DNA of 64,000 nucleotides from Hepsetus odoe (taxonomy: Eukaryota; Chordata; Actinopteri; Characiformes; Hepsetidae), in NCBI GenBank assembly GCA_017165825.1, contig CM029366.1, positions 23,410,342 through 23,474,341 on the forward strand, written 5' to 3'. Within the stretch, counting starts at the first letter, position 1, and each line of letters begins with the position of its first letter. The notes beneath the pieces were generated by a model. It saw nothing but the letters and a program-made list of their open reading frames with translations, was not told the DNA's origin and searched no databases. Shown here one piece after another: positions 12,301 through 21,856 of this stretch. A program made the position numbers and the translations under genes.

Positions 12301-12621
12301 TCAAAAAACCAAATTTAAGATACCAAACATTTTTTAGATTATTGAAAAGGGTTTGTGTTAAAGGGTATCAATGTAAATTGAGTTCTTTTTCAAAATATAG
12401 ATGTGACTGTTACCCAGTTTGGGAAAAATACTTAACAAAAGATATGAAATGAACTGTATTATGTCTTTTTGAACCAGAGAATGAAAACTCTGTGCACCCC
12501 TGCTGAAGACCTGTCTAATCGGAAATCTCCAAAGAAAGAGCTAGTCTCTCAGACATTTGAGACTTTTACAGAACTTCAGACCTTACGCTCTGTGCATAGA
12601 CACGTTCCGGTGGAAGTATGA
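1..12621 (+). CDS. SLC6 Na+/Cl- dependent transporter, GABA/betaine/taurine branch (3' part, ten exons)
   Basis: Join of 1-65, 660-794, 1267-1370, 1504-1628, 2197-2309, 2948-3085, 3266-3368, 4434-4534, 11782-11952 and 12478-12621. All junctions are GT-AG and phases match across every intron, giving one open frame of about 399 codons; the N-terminal part (TM1-3) lies before the window. Family members are plasma-membrane LeuT-fold symporters that move GABA, betaine, taurine or creatine with Na+ and Cl-. Visible hallmarks: the end of TM4 (WKGVKTTGK), TM6 with the unwound SYGVCTG segment, AESGPGLAFIAYP before TM8, LGLDS (Na2 site Asp and Ser) in TM8, QLFDYY in TM10, NIEDMIGYRPWP before TM11. Similarity is closest to GAT2/GAT3/BGT1 (SLC6A13/A11/A12), but the TM6 and TM8 substitutions differ from all human members I know. 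A fish-specific paralogue is possible, so I give no symbol. The family and exon structure are sure; substrate is not. Confidence 0.9.
660..794 (+). CDS. SLC6 transporter exon b (TM5 and loop)
   Basis: 45 codons, phase 0 at both ends. Acceptor tctcag at 654-659, donor gtatct at 795. Begins VVYFTATFPY (TM5) and ends LLDPQ before the TM6 exon. Confidence 0.92.
930..1059 (-). mobile_element. SINE family B, decayed partial copy
   Basis: Antisense copy of the tRNA-derived SINE that is best preserved at 24968-25232 and 30954-31200. Recognisable pieces are the cacagcacagcac, gtgaaccacaac and ggtaccttgc segments. It lies in the intron between exons b and c. Confidence 0.6.
1267..1370 (+). CDS. SLC6 transporter exon c (TM6)
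   Basis: 34 codons plus 2 nt; acceptor ttttag at 1261-1266, donor gtacta at 1371. Encodes VWMDAGSQIFYSYGVCTG followed by VLTALGSYN. This is the substrate-binding TM6. The residue matching GAT1 Leu300 / BGT1 Gln299 is Thr here. Confidence 0.93.
1504..1628 (+). CDS. SLC6 transporter exon d (TM7)
   Basis: Starts with the last base of the split Arg codon (AG|A) after acceptor cag 1501-1503; donor gtatga at 1629. Encodes the TM7 segment NSMTSFVAGFAIFSVLGFMA and ends in the split Gly codon of AESG. Confidence 0.93.
2197..2309 (+). CDS. SLC6 transporter exon e (TM8 first half)
   Basis: Acceptor ctgcag, donor gtaaga at 2310. Encodes PGLAFIAYPRAVVLMPLPQL and then FLGLDSE. Asp and Ser of the Na2 site are kept. 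The following residue is Glu where GAT/BGT/TauT/CT1 proteins have Gln (DSQF). Confidence 0.93.
2353..2446 (-). mobile_element. SINE family B fragment
   Basis: Antisense 3' body of SINE B (gtgaaagtgacaag, attaacccatacat) without the tRNA-like head. A short direct repeat (gtgtgttgttcac) follows at about 2463-2490. Confidence 0.5.
2556..2790 (-). mobile_element. SINE family B, nearly full, diverged
   Basis: Antisense copy with the central block (gagcagtgatgaggatggta, ccttgctcaagggtacctca) and a decayed tRNA-like head ending ccactgcccc at 2781-2790. Lies in the intron between exons e and f. Confidence 0.7.
2948..3085 (+). CDS. SLC6 transporter exon f (TM8 end, TM9)
   Basis: 46 codons, phase 0 at both ends; acceptor tgtgcag at 2941-2947, donor gtaaga at 3086. 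Begins FVYHEALITAVSDMYP (the usual pattern is FVxVExxVTAVxDMYP), then TM9 up to MVTE. Confidence 0.93.
3266..3368 (+). CDS. SLC6 transporter exon g (TM10)
   Basis: Acceptor ctcaag, donor gtaggg at 3369. Encodes GGLYVFQLFDYYACSGMTLL and on to VGWVYG; ends in a split Gly codon. Confidence 0.93.
3592..3794 (+). mobile_element. SINE family A, full copy
   Basis: tRNA-derived head with pol III A-box (tggtctagtggtagggt) and B-box (ggttcgaatcc), then a body ending in the conserved tail cgctctggataagagcgtct and a (gtaaat)-type end. A 7-bp flanking direct repeat atgattt (3584-3590 and 3791-3797) is a plausible target site duplication. It is not a functional tRNA gene because the cloverleaf is not kept past the B-box. 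Confidence 0.85.
4434..4534 (+). CDS. SLC6 transporter exon h (loop and TM11 start)
   Basis: Acceptor ttttcag, donor gtgagt at 4535. Encodes ADRLYNNIEDMIGYRPWPYM then KYCWKFVTPLVCT; phase 0 end. The 7.2-kb intron that follows holds the LTR retrotransposon. Confidence 0.93.
4731..4735. repeat. Target site duplication, left (cccag)
   Basis: Five bases directly before the left LTR, repeated exactly at 9562-9566 after the right LTR. A 5-bp duplication is usual for Ty3/gypsy integrases. Confidence 0.9.
4736..5015 (-). repeat. 3' LTR of the retrotransposon (left copy)
   Basis: 280 bp, tgtcatgg...gcgtgaca on the + strand. It contains the element's poly(A) signal AATAAA (antisense, 4792-4797), a TATA-like motif and the predicted RNA-start motif (4856-4866). 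The stop codon of the pol frame lies inside it at 4958-4960. Confidence 0.95.
4958..5942 (-). pseudogene. pol 3' part: integrase C-terminal half and chromodomain, out of frame
   Basis: Continues the polyprotein in a shifted frame after the break near 5940. It starts at SVSLSSGYHPQTN, includes the integrase catalytic Glu in NGQAER (Glu codon 5888-5890), the GPFxV-type integrase C-terminal region (RFIGPFRVEAQVNPVTYRL) and a chromodomain at about 5165-5305 (LQYLVDWEGYGPEERSW). After a basic proline-rich tail the frame crosses the polypurine tract and stops at 4958-4960, inside the 3' LTR. Chromodomains of chromoviral integrases are thought to steer insertion to particular chromatin. This part has no start of its own and would not be made from the upstream frame in this copy. 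Confidence 0.9.
5016..5030 (-). promoter_or_regulatory. Polypurine tract (plus-strand DNA primer)
   Basis: On the element strand TGGA, eight G, then TGA, ending directly at the 3' LTR. This is the usual place for second-strand priming by an RNase H resistant purine run. Confidence 0.8.
5943..9287 (-). pseudogene. gag-pro-RT-RNase H-integrase (N-terminal part), single fused frame, truncated by deletion
   Basis: Open from ATG 9287-9285 to the break near 5940, about 1115 codons. Counting from that ATG: Gag domain about residues 75-240; CCHC zinc knuckle CLYCGEPGHGRKDC about 299-313; aspartic protease LIDSGSAGNF with Asp about 353; reverse transcriptase with YMDD at 652-655; RNase H VVEVDAS about 799; integrase zinc domain (HxxxxxxHP...CxxC) about 980-1027; integrase core Asp about 1054 (AIDLATDLP) and second Asp about 1114 (ILSDRG). 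Gag and Pol share one frame, as in Tf1, with no frameshift between them. After SDRG the reading goes out of frame and ends at 5865. The start codon lies in the last six bases of the 5' LTR. Confidence 0.92.
9271..9281 (-). promoter_or_regulatory. Putative self-priming primer-binding site
   Basis: Element strand GATGAACGGAC, directly after the 5' LTR. It is complementary at 10 of 11 positions to GTCCGTTCACC inside the LTR (9402-9412), the proposed 5' end of the RNA. In Tf1, the first 11 nt of the mRNA prime at the site next to the 5' LTR. Applying this here is inference. Confidence 0.6.
9282..9561 (-). repeat. 5' LTR of the retrotransposon (right copy)
   Basis: 280 bp, matching 4736-5015 except at two positions. 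On the element strand it reads U3 (9561-9413), a TATA-like AAATAG (9440-9435), proposed RNA start GTCCGTTCACC (9412-9402), poly(A) signal AATAAA (9343-9338) and finally ATGACA, whose ATG starts Gag. Confidence 0.95.
9402..9440 (-). promoter_or_regulatory. Predicted LTR core promoter and RNA start
   Basis: AAATAG at 9440-9435 lies 23-28 bases upstream of GTCCGTTCACC (9412-9402), a normal TATA-to-start distance. The start is chosen because that 11-mer pairs with the primer site and pairing ends exactly at its first G. Not experimentally supported. Confidence 0.45.
9562..9566. repeat. Target site duplication, right (cccag)
   Basis: Matches 4731-4735 exactly. Confidence 0.9.
10060..10420 (+). 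pseudogene. Decayed LINE reverse transcriptase fragment
   Basis: With several frameshifts, conceptual translation shows pieces resembling the C-terminal half of a fish non-LTR reverse transcriptase: KMVVDFTRNHSSLSQL near 10180 (compare the usual KTKELVVDFRR type motif) and FLLSQLRKF near 10340 (compare YFLRRLRSF). No intact frame. The family cannot be fixed from this. Confidence 0.4.
10424..11090 (-). mobile_element. 5'-truncated LINE, C-terminal RT end and 3' tail
   Basis: Minus-strand frame from about 11084 reads LLRDLHWLPVAARIRFKTL and ALIKHRVSSRPLRTSS, a typical C-terminal segment of fish non-LTR reverse transcriptases. One frameshift near 10850 moves the end (ESLTVFKRRLKTHLFMEFL) into another frame. 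The 3' UTR holds three tandem units of about 28 bp (10592-10683). The extreme 3' tail, taagtcgctctggataaga then aatgtaaatgtaaatg, is shared with SINE family A in this window. Confidence 0.75.
11344..11553 (+). mobile_element. SINE family A, full copy
   Basis: Same head (ggtggtctagtggtagggta), B-box (ggttcaaatcc) and tail (ctctggataagagcgtctgc) as 3592-3794. Lies in the long transporter intron. Confidence 0.85.
11782..11952 (+). CDS. SLC6 transporter exon i (TM11 end, TM12)
   Basis: 57 codons, phase 0 at both ends; acceptor ttccccag, donor gtaaat at 11953. Encodes GTFIFSLVKYTPLKFNNIYE, PWWGYAIGGFF and a final hydrophobic TM12 ending TTGSMRQ. Confidence 0.93.
12478..12621 (+). CDS. SLC6 transporter last coding exon (cytosolic C-terminus)
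   Basis: Acceptor aaccag at 12472-12477; 47 codons and TGA at 12619-12621. Starts RMKTLCTPAEDLSNRK, matching the RxRxLxxPAEDL start of the tail in GAT2-type proteins. It then diverges and ends HVPVEV, without the ETHF/ETHL-type PDZ end of GAT3 and BGT1. Confidence 0.9.
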   Translation, partial: RMKTLCTPAEDLSNRKSPKKELVSQTFETFTELQTLRSVHRHVPVEV

Positions 12622-13911
12622 CTGCACTTCACAACAAAAACATACGTCAACTATACAAAATAACACACAATCAAAAATAGTAACATTTCCAAAAAATCTT
12701 CCCCAGATCGTTGTAATTAGTGTCATCATCATCCAGCATTGCCTCTTTCGCCTTTATTGTCACCTCAATGTCTGTACCGCTGGGGTGGTGTGGGTGGGAC
12801 ATAAACGCATAGCCGGGATGCTTGTTCTTAGCTTTATTAGACACAGTGAACGTAACCAAAGATACAAACGAAGGCACCACTGTTACAACGGAGTTTACCC
12901 ATAAGAATGACTGACGCTCTGCTCTGACTCATTGGGGCTTATGCACCAGTTCCCTCATGAGCCCAGGTGTGCTCAGTCAGAGCAGAGTGCCGTCTACTGT
13001 GACAATGTCCTTCATTGCCATCACAAGCATTAATTTTTCCTGAGTCAACTTCTGTTTACTTACAATTAATGTTTATTTTTAATTTCATAAAATTGTAACT
13101 GTTCCTCATTATGAATGACTAAATATACTGAGCCATTTTATAACCCACAGTTAGTATCAGTCCATATGACTGTGTGCCTTTTGTATTCATATTCAATACT
13201 TATATATTTATAGTAAATATTCTTTATAGAATATTTTTAGTATTTTTAGAATCTATAAAGATACTGGTTAAAATGTCCTATGATTGCATTGTCATGCATG
13301 GATTTGAATAGATTTCTTTTGCTGCATGTGAATAGTTTGTTGTATGTTTCCAAATTAGGCATTTTAATAACATTAAGCAACATTAAAGTAAATTAGTTAA
13401 TAGAAGTGTAATCTTAAGTGTTGTAGTAATTCACTGCCAGAAATACTGTAATGGTCAGCTTAATAGATCAGAGTGCCTCCATTTTTTTTCTTCTTTTTTT
13501 TGGTTACATAAAATGTATATGTAGTAGAAAACAGTTAATGTCTTCCCTCTCAGCCTTGGAGGAATAGTCCCATCTACTGGACGTATCACATTTTTGCCAG
13601 TTCAACAGCATTTACCTGTAAAATAACATGTAACATGTTTAAATAAAACTGGTTTAATGGCAGTTTGCAAACTATGGCCTCCTTAGGTCTCTGCAAGCAC
13701 CTCTTATGAGTAAAACAAATCCTCTTTTGCGAGTTGCTGGAATGCCAGCTTTAGTCTTAAAGGTTTAACATGGTCAGTGTTATCAATATGTTAAGTGAAA
13801 TGTTAATTGTCATAACTTTTTTTTTTTTTACAAATTTTCCAAAATTTTAAAACATTCTGTAACTTTTGGATTTTACGCTGAAACAACTGAAATAAATGAA
13901 TTCCAAATAAA
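12622..13911 (+). other. Probable 3' UTR of the transporter gene
   Basis: AT-rich, no open frame of note. Candidate poly(A) signals AATAAA at 13642-13647, 13891-13896 and 13906-13911. The real cleavage site cannot be chosen without transcript data. Confidence 0.45.
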
Positions 13912-16425
13912 ACATTGAAATATCTTATTTATTTAAGCATTCAGACATTCTGTAATCACACTTACATTTGAGCTCCAATCCTTCAATCATTGATCCTGTT
14001 TTCTGTGAACATGAACAGATGAAAATGTGACCTAGCACGGAAAATAGCTCCTGTCTGGGGCAAGCTTTGAGAATACTACGAGTAACTTTGAGATTGCAAT
14101 CAAGTATTATGATCTATATTTAAACATGTAGCTTTCAACTACACAGCCACAGTAATTATGTCATTCTTCCATATTTTTTCCTGTTTTCATGATCCCCCAC
14201 ATCTAGGCTCTTTGTAAGAAGAGAAAAACCTGATTAAGTACTGTGTGAGTTTTTACAAGCAGGTCATCTCTCATATTCTCAAAGGCTGCTCACACTGCCC
14301 TATTTTTTGTTGGCTACTATGAGAACTCTGCTTAGCTTTGGTTCCAGTAACATATGATATTAGTCACAGATATTAGTCACAGGCTTTAATGGCACATCTC
14401 ATCTCACAAATATAGAACATCAGCTTATATGGATACAACCAAAACCATGTGTACAACACATGGGATTTACTAGTGCTCTTTCAATTCTAATCCCTAAAAC
14501 TTTATCTATGCGTTGTGTTTTGTCTTTTAGCGAGATATCAATTTTTTTTTTACATTTTTTACCATTTTTTACCATTTAATGATATGTACAGAAATATGCA
14601 TATATTTATTTTTTGTCAACATCACTGAGGTTCCTTTTTATAAGCTTGACTCACATCATAGTTCAGGATGTGAAGCAAGACCTACTATGTATGAAGTGTG
14701 TCCTTGGGATAGTGACACAAGAAAGGGAATTTCTGATGGAGGGGATTAAACTGAATCTGGTGCAAATGTCTGTGGTGGGCTGTTATTCTGGCCTCAGTTT
14801 AGGTCAACTAACAAGGCCAGAGCTTTTCTAAAAGGTGTCAATCCATTCTTGGAGTACTGAAGCATGAGGGGGAACGGGAGATCCAGGAGAGTTAACAGCT
14901 TGTTAGTTTTTATTTATGCCACTAATGCTACACTCAAGCTGCTAGTGACTGAAAATCCTTTCTGAAAGTGTTGATTTACCAGCTTGAGATATTTTAATCT
15001 GACAGATGGTTCATTCTTCTTGATCGAAACTCCATGCCCTCCTTAAATTAAGGAGCCTATCCCAGTGCTCTTAGGGTGAAAAGCAAAGAAACACCCTTGA
15101 CAGGTTGCAAGTTCATTGCAGTGTCATTATTCAGTAAAGCATAAATTAGTCCTAGACACATAGAAATAGTTCATTCACTTTGTGTTAACCTATATACATC
15201 ATGACCCATATTAATATACAAATGTTATGCATTAAATCTGTTGCGTGAAGATTGCTAATCATTAAATTATTTGTTGTAATGGTATGCAACAGTTTGTTTA
15301 GATTTTGATGCTTACATGATTGAGCATGAATTATAATTTAACTGGCAGTAGCCGATTCCTATTGGATCTAGAGTGACAATTGTACTGATTTATTTAGTTA
15401 TTTATTAATTTATTGTGAATTTCATTTATCACATGAAGAATTTCAATTTTTTATTGAAACTACACATTTTCCTTGTAGATTAACATAATGAGAAAATTAC
15501 CTGAATCAAATATACAATGAACAAAATGCCAAATCAGTCAAAAGCATGAAATGTGCATGATTACAGGTGTCAACGTTAAAATAAATGTGTTAAATCAGTG
15601 GAGGCTTATTGTAAAGCCTTTTAATGTAGGTCGTTTTTTGCCAAAAAAGACCTTGGTAGATGTCATTTATCTTTCATCTCATAGTTTTTACTTTTAAAAA
15701 AAAATTGATTTCAACTAGCATTACAACTGATGTTTATCCAATAATAACAAGAATATTAAACAATTATACTGTAAACATATGCAAAGTCAATGCAAGGGGG
15801 TAAAGAAAATATGCTCAGTTTAGGAAAGAAAAGTTACTTTTAGAAGTTCTTGGCCAGTAAGATCATTTGCAAGAGTAGCTGTTGTAAGAACACTATAATG
15901 ATCCCAGAAGAACAGAGCATTGAAGGAAGCTGTCACGTTTTAAGGTTCGTTTGCTGCTGAGTCCATCTCTGCCGAGCTCAGCATGACTGGCACAGAATTC
16001 TTCATTTGTGCCATTCCATGGTGAAAATCTGTCCTTTTTTTCTTTCACAAAAATGTTTGCACATTATTGTGTGAGTGATGCAATGGGTAATTTACTAAAA
16101 TAGTAAAAAGAGCATAAGAGTCAGTTCAAGTGAGTAAATCAAAATGTCTCTTATCTGGGCAAGAAACCTAAATGGCTAATGTAGCAAGTATAATTATAGT
16201 AAATGCTGACATGCACAGCAGCGACAAAATACTTTTTGGTTGACCTTATACATAAACCCTTTAAAATGAAAGCTGAGCTGATGTTTCTAAAGTCAAGATG
16301 AACATCAAGTAGATATTAGCAAAGGCAATATAATTGGATTTCACAAGACACTCATAATGTTTTTGCTTTTAAGAGTTTTTATGTTGGATTTTATAAGAAC
16401 GTTTGCAGAAGTTTCATGTTGAGCA
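13912..16425. other. Intergenic, AT-rich, no gene seen
   Basis: Only short chance frames on both strands; no splice-consistent homology, RNA gene or recognised repeat. Confidence 0.5.
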
Positions 16426-16754
16426 GAATCAAATCATATATCCTTTAACTTTGGAACCTTTAACTTTAGATTTTATATTTTAACTGAAGAGGGAAATCAT
16501 GTTAAATGATATACTTAAAAATAAATGGTCAAACTAATTAGAGAATTAGATCATCCATTAAACACTCTTCAGAGAAGAGTGTTTTTTGGCAAGACCTCAC
16601 TGGTTAAGACTAATTGCCACAACAAATCCACTGCTATGAGAACATGCTCTGCTAAAATAGGAATAGAATTCTGAGTAATCATATTAGACTATGAAACACA
16701 TCACTGCTAATAAATACTTAACACATCAGAGTTTAATCAAATGTTAATGATATA

Positions 16755-16808
<54 letters not shown>

Positions 16809-17137
16809 TATATCATTAACATTTGATTAAACTCTGATGTGTTAAGTATTTATTAGCAGTGATGTGTTTCATAGTCTAATATGATTACTCAGAATTCTAT
16901 TCCTATTTTAGCAGAGCATGTTCTCATAGCAGTGGATTTGTTGTGGCAATTAGTCTTAACCAGTGAGGTCTTGCCAAAAAACACTCTTCTCTGAAGAGTG
17001 TTTAATGGATGATCTAATTCTCTAATTAGTTTGACCATTTATTTTTAAGTATATCATTTAACATGATTTCCCTCTTCAGTTAAAATATAAAATCTAAAGT
17101 TAAAGGTTCCAAAGTTAAAGGATATATGATTTGATTC
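16426..17137. repeat. Perfect 712-bp palindrome around an (AT)n core, ending at an assembly gap
   Basis: Arms 16426-16781 and 16782-17137 are reverse complements at every point I compared, and the symmetry axis lies inside the (AT)n run at about 16757-16805. The right arm ends at the first N of the gap. Perfect arms plus a gap edge point to an assembly fold-back rather than real biology. Confidence 0.9.
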
Positions 17138-17177
17138 NNNNNNNNNNNNNNNNNNNNNNNNNNNNNNNNNNNNNNNN
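17138..17177. other. Assembly gap (40 N)
   Basis: Run of 40 undetermined bases between the palindrome and a (TA)n microsatellite. The true distance is unknown. Confidence 1.

Positions 17178-17204
<27 letters not shown>
17178..17204. repeat. (TA)n microsatellite
   Basis: Pure TA run between the gap and a MITE copy; another TA run follows the MITE at about 17471-17501. Confidence 0.95.
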
Positions 17205-17207
<3 letters not shown>

Positions 17208-17209
<2 letters not shown>

Positions 17210-17465
17210 GTACTGTGCAAAAGTTTTAGGCAGGTGTGAAAAAATGCTGTAAACAAAGAATGCTTTCAGAAATATAAATAATGATTGTTTATTGTTATCA
17301 ATTTACTTACTTACAATTTACTTCTAGGTATTTAGTGTACCTAGAAGAATTGATGCTGTTTTGAAGGCAAAGGGTGGTCACACCAAATATTGATTTGATT
17401 TAAATTTCTCTTTTGTTCATTCACTGCATTTTGTGCCTGCCTAACATTTAACATTTGCACAGTAC

Positions 17466-17467
<2 letters not shown>
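17208..17467 (+). mobile_element. Tc1/mariner-like MITE, internally deleted copy
   Basis: Starts cagtactgtgcaaaagtttt and ends gcacagtactg. It shares the long inverted ends of the 552-bp copy at 51355-51906 but lacks the middle. Inserted in TA repeats. Confidence 0.8.
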
Positions 17468-17504
<37 letters not shown>

Positions 17505-18142
17505 TTTGTTCATTTCAGTTTTCCCAAAGATGTGTGCTGTGCGTATGCCATTTCTGTATTTGTTTTTATTTATAAAAGGCAAAACAAAACAAAATACATT
17601 CAAAATGCATCAATAAAACTTGAACGCAAATTTGATGTTTTATGACTGAAATACCTACCTGCATATACCAACCCTTATTTCATGATAAGGTGGAAAAATG
17701 GTCATCTTTTTTCCAATAGACATACTAAAATACATCCTTCTTGTGTGATGTTATTGAGCATTTAAATTGATATGGAGGTTTTACATTTGAATAAATGTCT
17801 GGCTGCATCAGTCTGTATATAATTCTAAAGTCGGTGGTCAGTGTGCTGTTTAACTTTCATGTAGGTTGAATATTCATTTGCAAACAACAGAGGGCAGCAG
17901 ATGCTAAAAACTGCAGAGCAGACAGGTCTAACAGAATATAATCTATCATCCAAACAGACATTTGCACATGTTGCACTTGCAGAAACAGGAAATGGCTTCT
18001 AAGAGGATTTGCTTGGAGTAAAAAGAGAATGAACTGATTTGGGTTTTTTGCCATTGGCAGAGCAGTAGGAATACTTGATCCTCATTCTCATTAACATATG
18101 TTCAATCAGTCCTGCCAAAGACTGGTGTGACTGGGAAATGTT

Positions 18143-18230
18143 TGAATGAATGAATGAATGAATGAACAAATGAACAAACAAATTAATAAATCAATCAATG
18201 AATTAATGAATGAATGAACATGAAAAAGAT
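18143..18230 (+). repeat. Degenerate (GAAT)n repeat
   Basis: Repeated gaat/aatg units with drift to caaa and aata units; no coding signal. Confidence 0.8.
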
Positions 18231-18361
18231 AAATCTCCATTTGGAAGCTTCACTAATGAATGAATTCATGAACAAAGGACTGTAATCACACGTATTACAG
18301 AACTTATTACAATCACTAATTTATATTTAGTTCATAATGTGTTTGCACATATATGATAATT

Positions 18362-19000
18362 TCCATACAGCTCCAGAATTATTGGCACCCCTCAAGAAAA
18401 GCGAACAAAAAACAATCTTTAATAAACAATATAACATCAATCCAAAAGTTTCTCAAAAATATTTTGGAAACTTGCATGTATCTAATAATATTAATTGTTG
18501 TTGGATTCCTAAAAGAATACTTTTTAATCTTAATACTTGTAATAGTCTTTAAAAAAAAATCAAACAGCACAACCTTATTTGCAACCCTAAAGTATTTTAG
18601 ATAAACCTAATCTTTCTAAAAAGAATTCTAAATAAAATCCATCTTTGTTGTTCATACCTTTTATTTTATCTTGGAACTTCATTTTGAAGGTTAGGAGAAA
18701 GAAAGGATAATATAAAAATTACCTAAAGAGCACAGATCCAGAATGCCAAAGTTTAGTTCAATTTTCCACTGTTAAACAATACTTCTATGTATCTCTTTGA
18801 CAAGTTCAATGAAAGAAGTGTTATTGATGAGCAAGCGCTTGATGCCTGCTGTCAAAAATGTTGGTTCATCATTGATTCCTTGTTGATGTTATAGGTGGTT
18901 CAGGGATTCTGATAAAAATCAATAAAATAATACCAGGAAGTCTGTCTGCAGTTGCTGGAAGACACAAGCAAAGGCACATAAATACCACAATAATAATATG
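18362..19000 (+). mobile_element. Decayed Tc1-like transposon relic
   Basis: Begins with the end motif ctccagaattattggcaccc that I know from fish Tc1/mariner-type elements. It also holds gcagttgctggaagacacaa and acaagcaaaggcacataaat, which resemble such element bodies. No transposase frame and no matching right end seen, so the right border is approximate. Confidence 0.5.
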
Positions 19001-19625
19001 TATTATTTGACTACCACTAAGTCTAGAGTGAAAAAAGGGCAAGATGTGAGCAGTAAATTATGAAGCCTGGAGAAGCTGAAAGCTTTAGCACTGGGATTCA
19101 TGAGAGTCTGACCAGGAACCTGTCAAAGAGCCAGGAAGGACAGATGGATGAACAAGATGAAGAAGAAAGACTGACAGAGAGTTGAAGAGAGGGTCAACCT
19201 AACCCCTCCTTATGTACACTTGTACCAGCTAATAACTAGCACCATGGAGTCTTATCATCCGCTCAGCTGAGTCTAGGATTAGCTTTAAAGCTCAATTCTC
19301 CATAGCTAAATTGAAAAACAGCATTAAATTACTGTCCCATATAGCACCACAACCTGTCGCTAGAAGAATGACTGTCATACATTTAATGATCTTGTATTTT
19401 CAGTTGATAAACCTCAGACGACTTATTTATGCATGCTCAAGTCTTAGTAATAATCTACAGCAACTAAATGTGATATTAATTTGTTGATTTTTTACAATTT
19501 TAACTTTTGATACGATATCTATCAATAGATTGTTGCTCCTACCAACATCAGCTTGAAAGAACAGTACTCATTATATAAGAACATTATAATTATTGCCCTG
19601 CAGGCTCCACCAATCTCCCTCTAAC

Positions 19626-19660
<35 letters not shown>

Positions 19661-21186
19661 TCTTATGCTTCACATGTTTTAATTGAGCCCTACTAACAGC
19701 TGCAGACAGTACTTAAGTGGTAACCTTTCATTTCCTGTTATAAGCCAAAAAACCACAGCTATAAACCCATAGTCACCTAAACTGCAATTTTGAAGCCTGG
19801 GCACCTGCAGGCAGTTAGCTTCACTGCAGTGGGTCTGAAAATGGAAAACAGAGCCTGCAAGCATGAGGATAGCAAAGGACTCTGACAGAGCTAGAGATCC
19901 TAATTGCACCCTAATACCCCCTTATTAATGGAGCTTAATGAGGAAAAGGAGTGTCTTCTCTATTCTTGTGTCTTGAGCATGACTATATGCTGGTTTCTTC
20001 TTGAGTGTAACGTTAACTAAAAGATAATGAAAATGTTAAATTGATAAAAAACAGCAATAACATTTCTCAAACTGAACACTGTTGTTGACAGCTTTGTTTC
20101 ACTACTTCATAAGAGCGGTAACAGGAGAATTACAGATGTCACTGTAGGAAAGCCTTAAATCTAACAGCCAGCAAACAGGTCTGGATAAAATGTGAGCTGA
20201 TTTAGGGAAGTTTAGGGGAAACATGGAAAATATTTTGGATATTTGGATGACCACTGATTTTTATCATTTGCTAGTAAAACTAGCCTTCCAAAAAAGCAAA
20301 ACAAAACCAACTAGAGCTAGAAAAACTTTGTTAAGATATTTCTGCTGATCTGTTCTTTAATTGTACAGTTTCATGATACAACAATCATTCTCTGTGTTCA
20401 ACTGTTTTCTCAGATCTGGCATTACCATTTCAACATTAAAAGATGTAGAGTGAGAAGAGAATTAAACTGCCACCCCCCCCAAGCAAAAAAAAAAACCATG
20501 TAGTATTTAAGCTGCTTGCTTATGCTTGTCAAACAGTAATAAAAGCAACTTGACAGCATTTTAAATGTTTTTATTACTTTTCAGTCAAAAAAGCAGTTTT
20601 CAACTCCACAGCTTACAACATAATTGCATCACTAGTGTTGACTCAGACTTCATGTATTACTACACTTCATGCACTTTACTGGATACTGTGAATAATTAAT
20701 AAAAGAGCCCAGCTGATCAAGTATTTAACATCCCAAGACACCTTCTAACTTTAGACGGTAGTTTCTGGATTTTGGTACAATAATATATGGCACAAGAAAA
20801 TCCAACGAACAAGCATGCTGCCATTGTAGCTTTCAGAGAAGTACAGTGTTTGCAATTCACCTGATCACTTTCGTTACATAAATCTAATTGTTTCTCACTA
20901 CTTCCAGGTTGTTAACATGAAAACAAAAGAGGTGTGTTTTCAAATACAGCTCTCATATTTATGAGGTTACAGTGTTAATAAAAAATTACAGACAGTTATT
21001 ACAAACCATAGTTAATGTTCACAAAGCTTAGGCTTATACACTTGAGAATTGAACTGTACTTTACATTAATAAGATCTTGTAACATGATTTTATTTACAAA
21101 GCTTGTAGCGGTTTGAGGGAGGAAGATGCAGAGGACAGGAAGAAATGGAAACGGATCTGCTGTGGCAACCCTAAACAGGAGCAGCT
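19001..21186. other. Intergenic, no gene seen
   Basis: Contains a (CA)n run at 19628-19659. No exon, RNA gene or recognised transposon. Confidence 0.5.
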
Positions 21187-21240
21187 GGAAGAAGAAGAAG
21201 AAGAAGAAGAAGAAGAAGAACTAGAAGAAGAAGAAGAAGA
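21187..21240 (+). repeat. (GAA)n microsatellite
   Basis: About 17 GAA units with two interruptions. A candidate synpr poly(A) signal lies near it on the minus strand (AATAAA at 21289-21284), so it may lie at or just past the end of the synpr 3' UTR. Confidence 0.9.
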
Positions 21241-21856
21241 TGAAGTAAGGGTAATTATTGTTGCTGCTGGAACACCTTGAATCTTTATTTTTTATAATTT
21301 TTCCATTCTTTGACGAAATTGAAAAACTGAAAAACAGCACCACCATTTAGATTTTGACCATCCTGCAATTTGATGCATAGAAATTGTCCATAATTACTTT
21401 GCATCTAATTCCTTTACATTAACTTTGACAAAGATTTACCATCATGTGTAAAGCTTTTTTTTTTGAGGATTCAAGCTCCCAACAGCAACAATATGTTTGC
21501 TTAAATGATTTAAACAAGGTGACATTCAAATACAATTAATCAACGGATTAAGTGAAAATTATAAAAGCACTTTTATAGTGCTAATCTAAACTCAGCTAAA
21601 CTAGAGAAAGGTAAGCCAGTGCTGAAAATGGACAAAATAACCACTAACCGTCCATGATGATAAAATACACTCATGTAGCCTCTGATCTCTCCACAGGTCT
21701 CACATTATATTTCTTTCATTTTCTGAGCCCTACAAGGTTCAGACTGCTCAGAATGTAATATATATTTTCTTTTTCTCACTTTCTTTTTCATCTCTTTCCA
21801 CTTTTTAGGTTAGCCATGTAAGGCATTCTGTATTCATCACTCTGTATTCACCTTTC

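Noticed and set aside
12557..12904. 115-residue plus-strand frame overlapping the transporter's last exon
   Set aside because: Different frame from the spliced coding sequence, which has a clear stop at 12621; the rest is 3' UTR.
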